NCBI GenBank assembly: GCA_947491945.1
Contig: CANLLN010000006.1
Span: forward strand, 62,001-126,000
Length of the DNA stretch: 64,000 bases
Direction of reading: 5' to 3'
Origin: an uncultured Carboxylicivirga sp.
Lineage (GTDB): Bacteria; Bacteroidota; Bacteroidia; Bacteroidales; Marinilabiliaceae
This document shows positions 1 to 8,658 of this stretch, piece by piece; the stretch's first letter is position 1; every line of letters starts with the position of its first letter. Under the pieces are notes generated by a model. The model was given only the letters and a program-made list of their open reading frames with translations, was not told where the DNA came from and ran no database searches. A program made the position numbers and the translations under genes.

Positions 1-1
1 G

Positions 2-880
2 GTCGATAATACCGCTATGGTAGGGCCGGAGCTTACGCGTATGGTGCACAAAGCCTTTGAGGCCGGTAAGGCTGTGCGCACACAGACAGCCCTCAATAAG
101 GGCGCCGTGTCGGTTAGTTCAGCAGCCGTAGAGTTAGCTGCTAATAAGCTTTGTGAATTTCCCAATGTAAAGGCCCTAACGGTAGGTGCCGGCGAAACAG
201 GTACCATTGTGGCACTTAACCTGTCAAAAAAGGGCTGTGTGAATAACTGGGTAACCAACCGTACTTTGGGCAAGGCCGAACAACTGGCCGACCGTGTGCA
301 AGGCGTTGCCTTTCCCTTCGATACTTACCTTGAACAGCTGGAAGTAGTGGATATTGTAACTTATACCACAGCTTCTTCGCGTGTGCTGCTCAGCAAGGAA
401 ACACTGAGTGTAGTCATGCAAAAAAGAGGCGGCCGACCACTGATGATACTCGATTTATGCAGTCCGCGTAATGTGGAGGCTGCCGTAAGTCAGCTTGAGG
501 GTGTTACTCTCTATGATCTTGATCATCTGGAAGATGTGGTGAAGGCGAATTTTGAAAAACGAAAAGGAAAATTAAAGGAGGCCGAAGCCATTATTGAAGA
601 TGTACTGGCCGAGTTTGACGACTGGTTGAATGTGCGCCGTATGCGCTCAGCCATAAGCGCCATTACCGATACACTAAAAGATGTAAATACCCTGGAGGCC
701 AGGAATTATAAAAAGGTGAAGGATGATGATGAGGTGGCCCAAAAAATCAATGAATACGGCGAGCACCTGAGTGCTAAACTCACGCGTATGCTCATCAAGC
801 AAATGAAAACCGTCACCAATGAAGGACGGGACTCAGAAAAAGTAAAATTACTCCAAGAATTTTTTAACTTTAAAGCATAG
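2..880 (+). CDS. hemA: glutamyl-tRNA reductase, C-terminal part (5' end outside window)
   Basis: This reduces glutamyl-tRNA to glutamate-1-semialdehyde with NADPH, the first committed step of C5 tetrapyrrole synthesis. The reading frame is open to the left edge, so about 292 of the usual roughly 420 residues are present. The N-terminal catalytic domain with the active-site Cys is missing. What remains starts in the conserved FEAGKAVRTQTALNKGAVSVS segment, runs through a Rossmann NADPH motif (VGAGETG, then NRTLGKAEQLA) and ends in the helical dimerisation domain. An ATG at 17 lies inside the conserved core and is not the start. A perfect palindrome with a T tract follows the stop, before hemC. 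Family assignment is secure from motif order and from the hem genes downstream. Confidence 0.95.
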   Translation, partial: VDNTAMVGPELTRMVHKAFEAGKAVRTQTALNKGAVSVSSAAVELAANKLCEFPNVKALTVGAGETGTIVALNLSKKGCVNNWVTNRTLGKAEQLADRVQGVAFPFDTYLEQLEVVDIVTYTTASSRVLLSKETLSVVMQKRGGRPLMILDLCSPRNVEAAVSQLEGVTLYDLDHLEDVVKANFEKRKGKLKEAEAIIEDVLAEFDDWLNVRRMRSAISAITDTLKDVNTLEARNYKKVKDDDEVAQKINEYGEHLSAKLTRMLIKQMKTVTNEGRDSEKVKLLQEFFNFKA

Positions 881-884
881 AAAG

Positions 885-913
885 AAATACAGATGATATC
901 ATCTGTATTTTTT
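885..913 (+). terminator. perfect palindrome plus T tract between hemA and hemC
   Basis: Positions 885-910 are a perfect 26-bp palindrome (AAATACAGATGAT followed by its reverse complement), giving an 11-bp stem with a 4-nt loop, then T908-T913. It begins five bases after the hemA stop and ends about 20 bases before the hemC ATG. The shape is that of an intrinsic terminator or attenuator, but the stem is A/T-rich and hemC follows closely on the same strand. Partial read-through or a transcript-processing role is as likely as full termination. Confidence 0.55.
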
Positions 914-932
914 ATACAAGCCATAGTAGGAT

Positions 933-1871
933 ATGAACACACCCACTGTAAAAATAGGCACCCGCGGCAGTAAATTGGCGCTTTATCAGGCTAATCTGGT
1001 GAAAGATAAGCTTCAGGAGGCCTTTCCTGATCGCAGTTTTGAGATTGTTATTATTGCCACTAAAGGCGATAAAATATTGGATGTGGCGCTGTCGAAAATT
1101 GGTGATAAAGGATTATTTACCAAGGAGCTGGAGCATTCTCTGTTCAGCGGTGAGGTGGACATGTGCGTTCATAGCCTTAAAGATTTGCCCACCGTATTTC
1201 CCGAAGGAGCTCAGTTGGGTGCCGTTTTGGAACGTGGTGAATATCGCGATGCCTGGGTGAGTAAAGAGGGTCTTATGCTGGAAGAGATGGGCGAAGAACA
1301 TGCTGTTGCCACTTCCAGCCTGCGACGTATGGCGCAGGTGCATCGACTCAATCCACGCGTTAAAGTGGTGGATATACGTGGTAATGTGGATACCCGCCTG
1401 CGCAAAATGAAAGATGGACATTGCGATGCCATGGTCATGGCTGGTGCCGGGCTCAAGCGACTGGGTTACGATGAGGTGATTACCGATCTTTTTGAAGCGG
1501 ACTATTTTGTGTCTGCCTGTGGCCAGGGAGCTATTGCAGTGGAAGTTCGCCAAAATGATGAGAATATTATGGTTCTGATGAGCAAGCTGCATTGTGAGAA
1601 CACCCATCGCCAAATCACTGCCGAGCGCAGCTTTCTTAATGAGCTGGAAGGTGGGTGCCAGATTCCCATAGGGGCGCATGCCCGTATAGAGGGTGATAAT
1701 CTGCATTTGCTGGGCTTGGTAGCCCTTCCGGATGGGAGTTGCGAGATGAGAAATGAGCTGAGTGGCAACGCTTGCGATGCGGAATCCATTGGCCGTAAAC
1801 TGGCACAACAGATGGCTCGTGATGGCGGGCGCGAAATTCTGGAGAAAGTAAGGACCTTAAATAAACAATGA
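933..1871 (+). CDS. hemC: hydroxymethylbilane synthase (porphobilinogen deaminase)
   Basis: This cytosolic enzyme polymerises four porphobilinogen units into hydroxymethylbilane. The 312-residue length is normal for the family. The N-terminus has the KIGTRGSKLALYQA motif. The active site shows HSLKDLP, the ATSSLRR motif and the DIRGNVDTRLRK motif. The dipyrromethane cofactor is expected on Cys242 in the LEGGCQIP motif, the same number as in E. coli. The stop is followed one base later by the hemD ATG, so the two are tightly coupled. Confidence 0.97.
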   Translation: MNTPTVKIGTRGSKLALYQANLVKDKLQEAFPDRSFEIVIIATKGDKILDVALSKIGDKGLFTKELEHSLFSGEVDMCVHSLKDLPTVFPEGAQLGAVLERGEYRDAWVSKEGLMLEEMGEEHAVATSSLRRMAQVHRLNPRVKVVDIRGNVDTRLRKMKDGHCDAMVMAGAGLKRLGYDEVITDLFEADYFVSACGQGAIAVEVRQNDENIMVLMSKLHCENTHRQITAERSFLNELEGGCQIPIGAHARIEGDNLHLLGLVALPDGSCEMRNELSGNACDAESIGRKLAQQMARDGGREILEKVRTLNKQ

Positions 1872-1872
1872 T

Positions 1873-2637
1873 ATGACTTCTCTGCCACAACCAACATCGG
1901 TGATATTGACGCATCCTATGGGGAAAGATGATCTGCTGTTTAACGGTTTGGTGAATGAGGGAATAGAAGTGTTGTGCGATCCCATGATTGACACCGAGCC
2001 CTTAGTGCTTCACGATGACTGCCGTCAGCAGCTGTACGAAGCCCGTCGTATTATTTTCACTAGCAAGCGGGGTGTTGAGTATTTCTTTCAGCAGGTAAAA
2101 CCTGCCGATGTGCTTGATAAAAGCTTTATCTGCATTGGAAAGAAGACGGCGCATGTGCTTGAGCAGTACGGCATTAAGCCATGGTGGGTGTGTGGTGGCC
2201 GTACAGCCTCCGATCTTGTAGTAGAATTACAGCAGGCGCATATACGGAAAGGTGAGAAATGGCTGGGACTTTTGGGTGAGCTGGCCGAAAATACCTTGGC
2301 GGAAGGACTTAAGGAGGTGTGTCATTTTCAGCGCTTTAACATTTACCGTACCATTATTACTACCGAGCAGCATCCTGATACCGTGGCGTGGCTCAATGCT
2401 CAAAAGCCTTTACTGGTTGTGTGTACCAGTCCATCGTGCTTCCATGGCTTCAGCGATGTTTATAGTGGCCTGCTCCATAGCGAGGTGCGTTATGCTTCCA
2501 TTGGTCCGGCTACTACTAAAGCTATGCGAAAGCGCAATGTTACTCCAGTTGTAACGGCTCGTTTATCGACCTATGAGGGCTTGTGGCATGAAATTAAACA
2601 ACAGTTAAACCTCAATATCGTTAATAAAAATATTTAA
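1873..2637 (+). CDS. hemD: uroporphyrinogen-III synthase
   Basis: This closes hydroxymethylbilane into uroporphyrinogen III with inversion of ring D. The family is poorly conserved. The assignment rests on length (254 residues), the two-lobed pattern with the [13 protein letters not shown] segment near residue 57, a later [10 protein letters not shown] segment and the C-terminal [12 protein letters not shown] motif, and on the position between hemC and hemB. The ATG lies one base after the hemC stop and the hemB ATG one base after its own stop, so translation is probably coupled across all three. Confidence 0.93.
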   Translation: MTSLPQPTSVILTHPMGKDDLLFNGLVNEGIEVLCDPMIDTEPLVLHDDCRQQLYEARRIIFTSKRGVEYFFQQVKPADVLDKSFICIGKKTAHVLEQYGIKPWWVCGGRTASDLVVELQQAHIRKGEKWLGLLGELAENTLAEGLKEVCHFQRFNIYRTIITTEQHPDTVAWLNAQKPLLVVCTSPSCFHGFSDVYSGLLHSEVRYASIGPATTKAMRKRNVTPVVTARLSTYEGLWHEIKQQLNLNIVNKNI

Positions 2638-2638
2638 T

Positions 2639-3619
2639 ATGGCATTTCCTGATACCCGATTAAGACGTTTAAGATATAATAAGATAGTGCGCCAGATGGT
2701 TACAGAAACACACTTGCGTGTAGATGATCTGGTGTATCCCCTGTTTGTGTGTCCCGGTGAAAATGTAAAGAAACCCATCAGCTCGATGCCGGGTAACTAT
2801 CAGATGTCTGTTGATGTGTTGGTAGAGGAGTGTAAAAGGGCTGCATCCAAAGGTGTTAAAAGTATTTTGCTCTTTGGTATTCCGGAGCATAAGGATGAGC
2901 ATGGACATGTTGCATGTCAGAGTAATGGTATTGTTCAGCAGGCCATTCGTGCGATTAAAGAAGCTATTGATGATATGCTGATTATTGCCGATGTGTGTAA
3001 TTGTGAATATACTACTCATGGTCATTGCGGTACCATCATCGATAATGATGTGGACAATGACAGTACACTAAAAACACTGGCCCAGCAGTCGGTGTCTTTG
3101 GCCGAAGCTGGTGCTGATGTGATTGCACCCAGCGATATGATGGATGGACGCGTGGCACGTATTCGTGCGGCACTTGATGAGTCAGGTTATGAGAAGTTGC
3201 CCATTATGTCCTACGCCGCCAAGTATGCATCAGGTTTCTATGGCCCCTTTCGTGAGGCGGCTGAGAGTGCTCCGCAATTTGGTGACCGTAGCACCTATCA
3301 AATGAATCCTGCCAACTCCGATGAGGCTATGCGCGAGATTGCCGCTGACATTGAAGAGGGAGCCGACATAGTGATGGTCAAGCCCGCTTTAAGCTACCTT
3401 GATATCATCTATCGCACAAAAAATGAGTTTGAGATGCCCACCGCGGCCTATAATGTAAGTGGTGAATTCAGCATGGTAAAAGCGGCTGGTGCCAACGACT
3501 GGATCGATGAGCAACGGGTAATGATGGAAGTATTGCTTTCCATCAAGCGTGCCGGTGCTGATATTATCATTACTTATCATGCCCTGGAGGCAGCCGATAT
3601 TCTAAATGGACAAAAGTAA
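2639..3619 (+). CDS. hemB: delta-aminolevulinic acid dehydratase (porphobilinogen synthase)
   Basis: This condenses two 5-aminolevulinate molecules to porphobilinogen. It is 326 residues long. The Schiff-base lysines are Lys195 (in [15 protein letters not shown]) and Lys248 (in [10 protein letters not shown]). The [14 protein letters not shown] segment keeps the three cysteines of the zinc-dependent class, so this is a Zn-type enzyme and not the Mg/Asp type. A longer hemL frame overlaps its 3' end, but the real hemL start is probably at 3675, leaving a 55-base spacer. Confidence 0.97.
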   Translation: MAFPDTRLRRLRYNKIVRQMVTETHLRVDDLVYPLFVCPGENVKKPISSMPGNYQMSVDVLVEECKRAASKGVKSILLFGIPEHKDEHGHVACQSNGIVQQAIRAIKEAIDDMLIIADVCNCEYTTHGHCGTIIDNDVDNDSTLKTLAQQSVSLAEAGADVIAPSDMMDGRVARIRAALDESGYEKLPIMSYAAKYASGFYGPFREAAESAPQFGDRSTYQMNPANSDEAMREIAADIEEGADIVMVKPALSYLDIIYRTKNEFEMPTAAYNVSGEFSMVKAAGANDWIDEQRVMMEVLLSIKRAGADIIITYHALEAADILNGQK

Positions 3620-3674
3620 CAGAAAGAAACTAGCCTCTAGCCTCTTTTTTCTTAAATCTCACATCTTAAAGATA

Positions 3675-4967
3675 ATGAATAACAATAATAGCAAAGCCTC
3701 ATTTCAAAAAGCTCAGGAAGTGATTCCGGGAGGCGTAAATTCTCCGGTGCGGGCTTTTAAAAGCGTGGGGATCGATCCAATTTTTGTAAAAAAGGCCAAA
3801 GGAACAACCCTTTGGGATATTGACAATAATGAATACACCGATTTTGTGGCTTCCTGGGGTCCACTGATCCTGGGCCATGCACATGATGAGGTGCTGGATG
3901 CCGTAACGCAGGCAGCCGCCAATGGAACCAGTTATGGAGCACCTACCGAGATAGAAACAGAAATGGCAGCCCAAATCGTTAAGATGGTGCCATCTGTTGA
4001 AAAAGTGCGCATGGTTAATTCGGGTACTGAAGCTACCATGAGTGCTATACGATTAGCGAGGGGGTATACCGGTCGCGAGCTAATTATCAAGTTTGCCGGC
4101 TGTTACCACGGCCATGGCGACAGCTTTCTGATCAAGGCCGGCTCTGGTGCCATTACTCTGGGACTGCCCGATAGCCCCGGTGTTACCAAAAGCACAGCCA
4201 AGGATACCCTGACGGCCGATTATAACAATATTGAGTCGGTTTGTCAACTCTTTCAGGATCATCCGGATCAGATAGCAGCCGTTATCGTTGAGCCTGTTGC
4301 GGGCAATATGGGTGTTGTGCCGCCGTCCAAAGACTTTCTGGAGGGACTTCGTGAGCTGACCAGCCGCAATGGTGCTCTCTTGATATTCGATGAGGTCATC
4401 ACCGGTTTTCGACTGGCCAAAGGAGGCGCACAGGAATATTTCGGTGTGATGCCCGACCTTACCACAATGGGTAAAATCATAGGCGGTGGATTGCCCGTGG
4501 GTGCCTATGGTGGTCGTAAGGAGATTATGGATATGCTGGCGCCGATGGGCCCTGTTTATCAGGCTGGTACTCTGTCGGGTAACCCATTGGCCATGGCAGC
4601 GGGTTTAACAGCCTTGAAAAAACTGGATGAAACGCCCGATGCTTATGAAGATTTGGAGAAGAAAGCCGCTTTTGTGGAGGCCGGTCTTCGGCTGAATGCC
4701 GAGGAATTAGGAGTGAAGGTAGTACTCAACCGAGTAGGATCCATGATGACCGCATTCTTCACCGAAGCAGAGCAAGTAACTACTTTTGAGGAAGCCATGA
4801 CGGCGGATACAGATAAGTATGCCGCTTATTTTAAAACAATGGTGGAAGAGGGCTTGTACATTGCTCCATCACAGTATGAGTGTTTGTTTATTTCCATGGC
4901 ACATAGCGAGAAAGATCTGGAGAAACTGATTAAAGCTAACAGAAAGGCATTAGAAGCAATTAAATAA
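3675..4967 (+). CDS. hemL: glutamate-1-semialdehyde 2,1-aminomutase
   Basis: This PLP enzyme converts glutamate-1-semialdehyde to 5-aminolevulinate. I take the ATG at 3675, giving 430 residues, the usual length. The frame is open back to 3606, but that would add 23 residues and overlap hemB. From 3675 the protein begins [20 protein letters not shown], which matches family N-termini. PLP attaches at Lys267 ([17 protein letters not shown]). The FDEVITGFR and [14 protein letters not shown] motifs are present. The spacer before it (3620-3674) holds a CTAGCCT doublet. Confidence 0.96.
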   Translation: MNNNNSKASFQKAQEVIPGGVNSPVRAFKSVGIDPIFVKKAKGTTLWDIDNNEYTDFVASWGPLILGHAHDEVLDAVTQAAANGTSYGAPTEIETEMAAQIVKMVPSVEKVRMVNSGTEATMSAIRLARGYTGRELIIKFAGCYHGHGDSFLIKAGSGAITLGLPDSPGVTKSTAKDTLTADYNNIESVCQLFQDHPDQIAAVIVEPVAGNMGVVPPSKDFLEGLRELTSRNGALLIFDEVITGFRLAKGGAQEYFGVMPDLTTMGKIIGGGLPVGAYGGRKEIMDMLAPMGPVYQAGTLSGNPLAMAAGLTALKKLDETPDAYEDLEKKAAFVEAGLRLNAEELGVKVVLNRVGSMMTAFFTEAEQVTTFEEAMTADTDKYAAYFKTMVEEGLYIAPSQYECLFISMAHSEKDLEKLIKANRKALEAIK

Positions 4968-4976
4968 TTGTGCCCG

Positions 4977-5037
4977 GTGCTCAGTGCCCTGTGCTCACTA
5001 AATGAGTACTAAGCACTTGGCACCCTGCACTGAGCAC
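4977..5037 (+). repeat. imperfect long hairpin in the hemL-hemE spacer
   Basis: Arms 4977-4987 (GTGCTCAGTGC) and 5027-5037 pair perfectly over 11 bp. Inside, 4991-4995 pairs with 5012-5016, and further GTGCT/AGCAC words repeat in both orientations. The structure fills nearly the whole 77-base spacer and ends seven bases before the hemE ATG. No T tract follows, so it does not look like an ordinary terminator. Confidence 0.6.
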
Positions 5038-5044
5038 TTAAATT

Positions 5045-6079
5045 ATGAAGAACCTATTTCTTGATACCATACACGGTAAAAATACCGAGCGGCCTCCTGT
5101 CTGGTTTATGCGACAGGCAGGACGCGTATTACCCAACTATCGTGCCCTAAAAGAGAATTACACCTTCTCGCAGCTGATGGAGGATCCTAAGCTGGCAGCC
5201 CAAGTAACCTGGATGCCTACTCACGATCTGGGCGTTGATGCGGCTATTTTATTTTCCGACATACTGGTGGTGCCCGAAGCACTGGGTATGGCGCTTAAGT
5301 TTACTGATGCCGGCCCTGAATTTGGTGCGCCGCTTCATACTTTCAGCAATCCGGTAGCACAGTTAAAGCGCGACATGAGTAAGCTGGATCATGTGTATGC
5401 AGCCATTGATAAAATTATTGAAACACGACCTGAGGGGAAACCGCTGATTGGCTTTTGTGGTGGTTTGTTGACAACGTTCTGCTTTATGTTTCGCGATAAT
5501 GTGCGCGACATTACTTTTAAGAATGCCATTGAGTTTCTGTATAAGAACCGAAAGGAGAGTCAGCAGATCATCGATGCACTGGCCGAGGTGTCTACCGAGT
5601 ATGCGCTTACACAAGTAAAGCATGGTGTTCAGGCTTTTCAGCTGTTTGAAACCTACGGAGGTCTGCTGCCCGAAGATTTATATCTCGAGCTCTTTCTTCC
5701 GGCTTCTAAAAAAATATTGAATGCCGTGCGCGACGCGGGTGTGCCTACCATTTATTTCCCAAAGGATCTGGGTAATGGCATACGAAAGGTGGATAAATCA
5801 GTGGCTGACTTTGTAGGTATTGACTGGCGTATGAACCTGGCACATGCCCGCGAAATTGTGGATCCTGAAGTGGGTTTGCAGGGGAATCTCGATCCGCGTT
5901 TACTTTATGCATCGCAGCCCGAGATTGAGAAGGTGCTGAATGATACTTACCTGCCTTTTGGCCGGGACAATCAGAAATGGGTGTTTAACCTGGGACATGG
6001 CATCCTGCCCGATCTGCCCGTTGAAAATGTGAAGTTTGTAATTGACTGGGTGAAGTCAGTTGATTGGGGAAGGAAGTAA
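5045..6079 (+). CDS. hemE: uroporphyrinogen decarboxylase
   Basis: This decarboxylates the four acetate side chains of uroporphyrinogen III to give coproporphyrinogen III. It is 344 residues long. The signature PVWFMRQAGRVLPNYR near residues 18-33 holds the substrate-carboxylate arginines. FSDILVVPEALGM carries the conserved aspartate. LGHGILPDLPVENVK is the C-terminal signature. It lies between hemL and hemN, each spacer holding a quasi-palindrome. Confidence 0.97.
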   Translation: MKNLFLDTIHGKNTERPPVWFMRQAGRVLPNYRALKENYTFSQLMEDPKLAAQVTWMPTHDLGVDAAILFSDILVVPEALGMALKFTDAGPEFGAPLHTFSNPVAQLKRDMSKLDHVYAAIDKIIETRPEGKPLIGFCGGLLTTFCFMFRDNVRDITFKNAIEFLYKNRKESQQIIDALAEVSTEYALTQVKHGVQAFQLFETYGGLLPEDLYLELFLPASKKILNAVRDAGVPTIYFPKDLGNGIRKVDKSVADFVGIDWRMNLAHAREIVDPEVGLQGNLDPRLLYASQPEIEKVLNDTYLPFGRDNQKWVFNLGHGILPDLPVENVKFVIDWVKSVDWGRK

Positions 6080-6082
6080 TTA

Positions 6083-6180
6083 TTAATGATGAGTGGTTAA
6101 TGTGTAGTGAGCAAAACGCATTAACTGTTGTTTACTTTTCGGAGCACTAATCATTAATCACTAACAATTAATCATTAAAA
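6083..6180 (+). repeat. degenerate TTAATGATTA-type quasi-palindrome in the hemE-hemN spacer
   Basis: The 104-base spacer is built from variants of TTAATGATTAGTG at the left and their complements (CACTAATCATTAA-like words) at the right. The left segment from about 6083 and the reverse complement of the right segment ending near 6180 agree over roughly 30 bases with a few mismatches. The right side also holds direct copies of TAATCATTAA. No coding potential is visible. It ends just before the hemN ATG. Confidence 0.5.
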
Positions 6181-6183
6181 GAG

Positions 6184-7563
6184 ATGTTACAATTTGATAG
6201 GAATCTATTGGAGAAATATAATATTGCCGGACCACGCTATACAAGCTATCCGCCGGCTACATTTTTTCACGAGGGGTATGGAAACGAGAATTATAAGGAG
6301 AGTGTGATTCTATCAAATGATGAGACGCCGGAGAATATTTCTGTTTATGTGCACATTCCTTTCTGCCCGCAGCTGTGTACTTTCTGTGGATGTACCACCT
6401 ACACGGGTATGGGACAAAGCATTATTGAAAAGTATGTTGAGGTATTAATAAAAGAGATTGAGCTGGTATCTAAAGATATATCGCGCACACGTAAGCTCAC
6501 ACAGGTGCATTGGGGCGGTGGCACCCCCAACGCCATCTCGCCCGATCTGATCCGCAAGGTTACCAATGCCATCAAAGCTAATTTTACCTTTGCTGATGAT
6601 TATGAGATGGCCATGGAGTGCAGCCCTGCTTACCTGGATTTTCGCATGGTGGATCAGTTGCGCGACATGGGCTTTAACCGTATAAGCCTGGGTATTCAGG
6701 ATTTTAAGAAAGAAGTGTTGGCAGCCATCAATCGTCGTCCGGCCAAGGTGCCTGTGGAGGAGATGATTACCTACCTTCGTAAGATTGGTTTTTCGGGTAT
6801 TAATCTCGACCTGGTCTATGGTCTGCCTTTTCAAACCCGTGAAAGTTTTCGGGCTACGGTAGCTAAGGCGCTGGCGGCAAAGCCCGATCGCCTCGTTACT
6901 TTTTCTTATGCGCACGTACCCCATGTTATCACGCGCCAACGTATGCTTGAGCAGTACGGTCTGCCTTCGCCCGATGATAAGATATCTATGCTTGAGGATG
7001 CCTATAATATGGCCATAGAGGCTGGGTATGTGGCCATTGGGATGGATCATTTCGCGCGTCCTGACGATGAGTTTGCCGTTGCCCTGGAGGAGAAGAAACT
7101 CCACCGTAATTTCCAAGGTTACTGTACCCGTGCCACCACGGGGCAGGTATATGGCTTTGGTACTTCTAGTATCAGTCAGCTGTTTAATGCCTACAGCCAG
7201 AATGAGAAGACTATTAAGCAGTATATGGAACGGGTGGAAAAGGACGGACGAGCCGTTGTGCGGGGTTATCGCCTCAATCGGGAAGAACAGATCGTTCGCC
7301 AGGTGATTAATGAACTAATGTGTAATTACTTCGCTGATTTTAAGCAGATAGCAAACGATTTTGATGTGACAGTAGATGCTGTTTACGAGGCAGTGGGTTT
7401 TGCCACCGAAAAGGTGCAGGCTTTTATTGATGATGAGCTCTTGCTTGTTGGCGAAGATACTTTTACGGTAGTAGGGCAGGGGCGTTATGTCATCCGCAAT
7501 ATCGCCATGGCTTTCGATCCGGCTCTTAAAAAGGGGAAAGGACAATACTCGAAAACAGTGTAA
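6184..7563 (+). CDS. hemN: oxygen-independent coproporphyrinogen III dehydrogenase (radical SAM)
   Basis: This converts coproporphyrinogen III to protoporphyrinogen IX without O2, using SAM and a 4Fe-4S cluster. Cluster cysteines Cys61, Cys65 and Cys68, plus the family-typical Cys70, are in HIPFCPQLCTFCGC. The next motif, HWGGGTPNAI, is also typical. Length (459 residues) and the C-terminal HemN domain with RGYRLNREEQIVRQ mark a true HemN and not a HemW/HemN-like chaperone. No hemF is visible in the window. Confidence 0.97.
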   Translation: MLQFDRNLLEKYNIAGPRYTSYPPATFFHEGYGNENYKESVILSNDETPENISVYVHIPFCPQLCTFCGCTTYTGMGQSIIEKYVEVLIKEIELVSKDISRTRKLTQVHWGGGTPNAISPDLIRKVTNAIKANFTFADDYEMAMECSPAYLDFRMVDQLRDMGFNRISLGIQDFKKEVLAAINRRPAKVPVEEMITYLRKIGFSGINLDLVYGLPFQTRESFRATVAKALAAKPDRLVTFSYAHVPHVITRQRMLEQYGLPSPDDKISMLEDAYNMAIEAGYVAIGMDHFARPDDEFAVALEEKKLHRNFQGYCTRATTGQVYGFGTSSISQLFNAYSQNEKTIKQYMERVEKDGRAVVRGYRLNREEQIVRQVINELMCNYFADFKQIANDFDVTVDAVYEAVGFATEKVQAFIDDELLLVGEDTFTVVGQGRYVIRNIAMAFDPALKKGKGQYSKTV

Positions 7564-7737
7564 CAATATTGTGCAAAGTGTTTGTCTTTCATCTGTGCAG
7601 TAGGCTTCATGTCAATGATATCGGTAAACTGTATTGCCTAAATTGAGACTTTGTGCTCACTTGTTTTTTCAACCATTCTGCTTATCTTGTTGTTTCTTAT
7701 TGTGATAGAAAAGCATAACTAAATCGCACATTCTTAT

Positions 7738-8658
7738 ATGAAGGGGATATTATTGGTTAATATGGGCGGTCCGCAATCGTTAAGTGAGATGCGCCTGTTT
7801 CTTAAAAATATGTTTAGCGACAAATATATTTTACCGTTACCATACGGGCTGCGTCAATTTGTAGCTACTATGATTGCCCGTAAGCGGCATCCATCATCTT
7901 GGAAGAAGTATCAGCTCATTGGCGGTACACCGATTATTAAGCATACCGAAGCAACGGGTAAGGCCCTGGCAGCCCTCTCCGATCATCCTGTATACACGGC
8001 CTATTCCTATACGCCACCTTTTATAGCCGACGTGCTTCAGAAGATGTGCGATGATGGCATTGATGAGGTGGATGTGCTGACCATGTATCCACAGGCGAGC
8101 GATACTACTACCACTTCTGTTTTTACCGATGTGAAGAAGGCGGCCAAGCACCTCAATGGCATGAGCATTCGTGAGATATGTGATTATAGCGTTCACCCTA
8201 CTTTTTTGAAGTATTGGAAAACCTTGGTCGAAGAGCATATTGCCCGCGAAGGCCTTAAGGATCCCTTACTGTTGTTCACAGCCCATGCCATTCCGCTGTA
8301 TGGGGTGAAGCGAGGAGATAAATATCCCGATACCGTGAAGCACATGGCCAAGCGGCTGGCCGATCTGATGCAGCGTCGTTATGATGTGGCCTTTCAGTCG
8401 CGGGTGGGGCCTGTTAAATGGGTAGGGCCTGATACCGATGATCATCTGGAGAAACTGGTGGCTGACGGGGAAAAGAACATTGTACTCATCCCACTCAGCT
8501 TTACTACAGAATGTCTGGAGACAGTGTATGATTTGAATATTAAATTAGTAGATATTTATAAGGAAGATAAGCGGGTGAAGCACATCTCCCGGGTAGAGAT
8601 ACCGGTGGCGCACCCCTTGTTTATTGAAACATTAAAACGTGTAGTTGATGAAGGATAA
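7738..8658 (+). CDS. hemH: ferrochelatase
   Basis: This inserts Fe2+ into the porphyrin macrocycle. It is 306 residues, close to the short bacterial form. The metal site is seen as His183 in FTAHAIPLYG and Glu261 in the ECLETVYDLNIK segment. The N-terminus GILLVNMGGPQ is the family signature. A 174-base spacer without clear structure precedes it, so an extra promoter is possible, although I find no strong consensus. Its last codons overlap the start of the next gene by 11 bases. Confidence 0.96.
   Translation: MKGILLVNMGGPQSLSEMRLFLKNMFSDKYILPLPYGLRQFVATMIARKRHPSSWKKYQLIGGTPIIKHTEATGKALAALSDHPVYTAYSYTPPFIADVLQKMCDDGIDEVDVLTMYPQASDTTTTSVFTDVKKAAKHLNGMSIREICDYSVHPTFLKYWKTLVEEHIAREGLKDPLLLFTAHAIPLYGVKRGDKYPDTVKHMAKRLADLMQRRYDVAFQSRVGPVKWVGPDTDDHLEKLVADGEKNIVLIPLSFTTECLETVYDLNIKLVDIYKEDKRVKHISRVEIPVAHPLFIETLKRVVDEG

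Noticed and set aside
1113-1808. Long open frame antisense to hemC (231 codons)
   Set aside because: The + strand frame is a complete porphobilinogen deaminase with all motifs. The antisense translation has no recognisable domain.
3606-3674. N-terminal extension of HemL overlapping hemB
   Set aside because: The extra 23 residues are Lys/Ser/Leu-rich with no family match, and the ATG at 3675 gives the normal N-terminus.
6445-7116. Open frame antisense to hemN (223 codons)
   Set aside because: It lies wholly within an intact hemN and has no family features.
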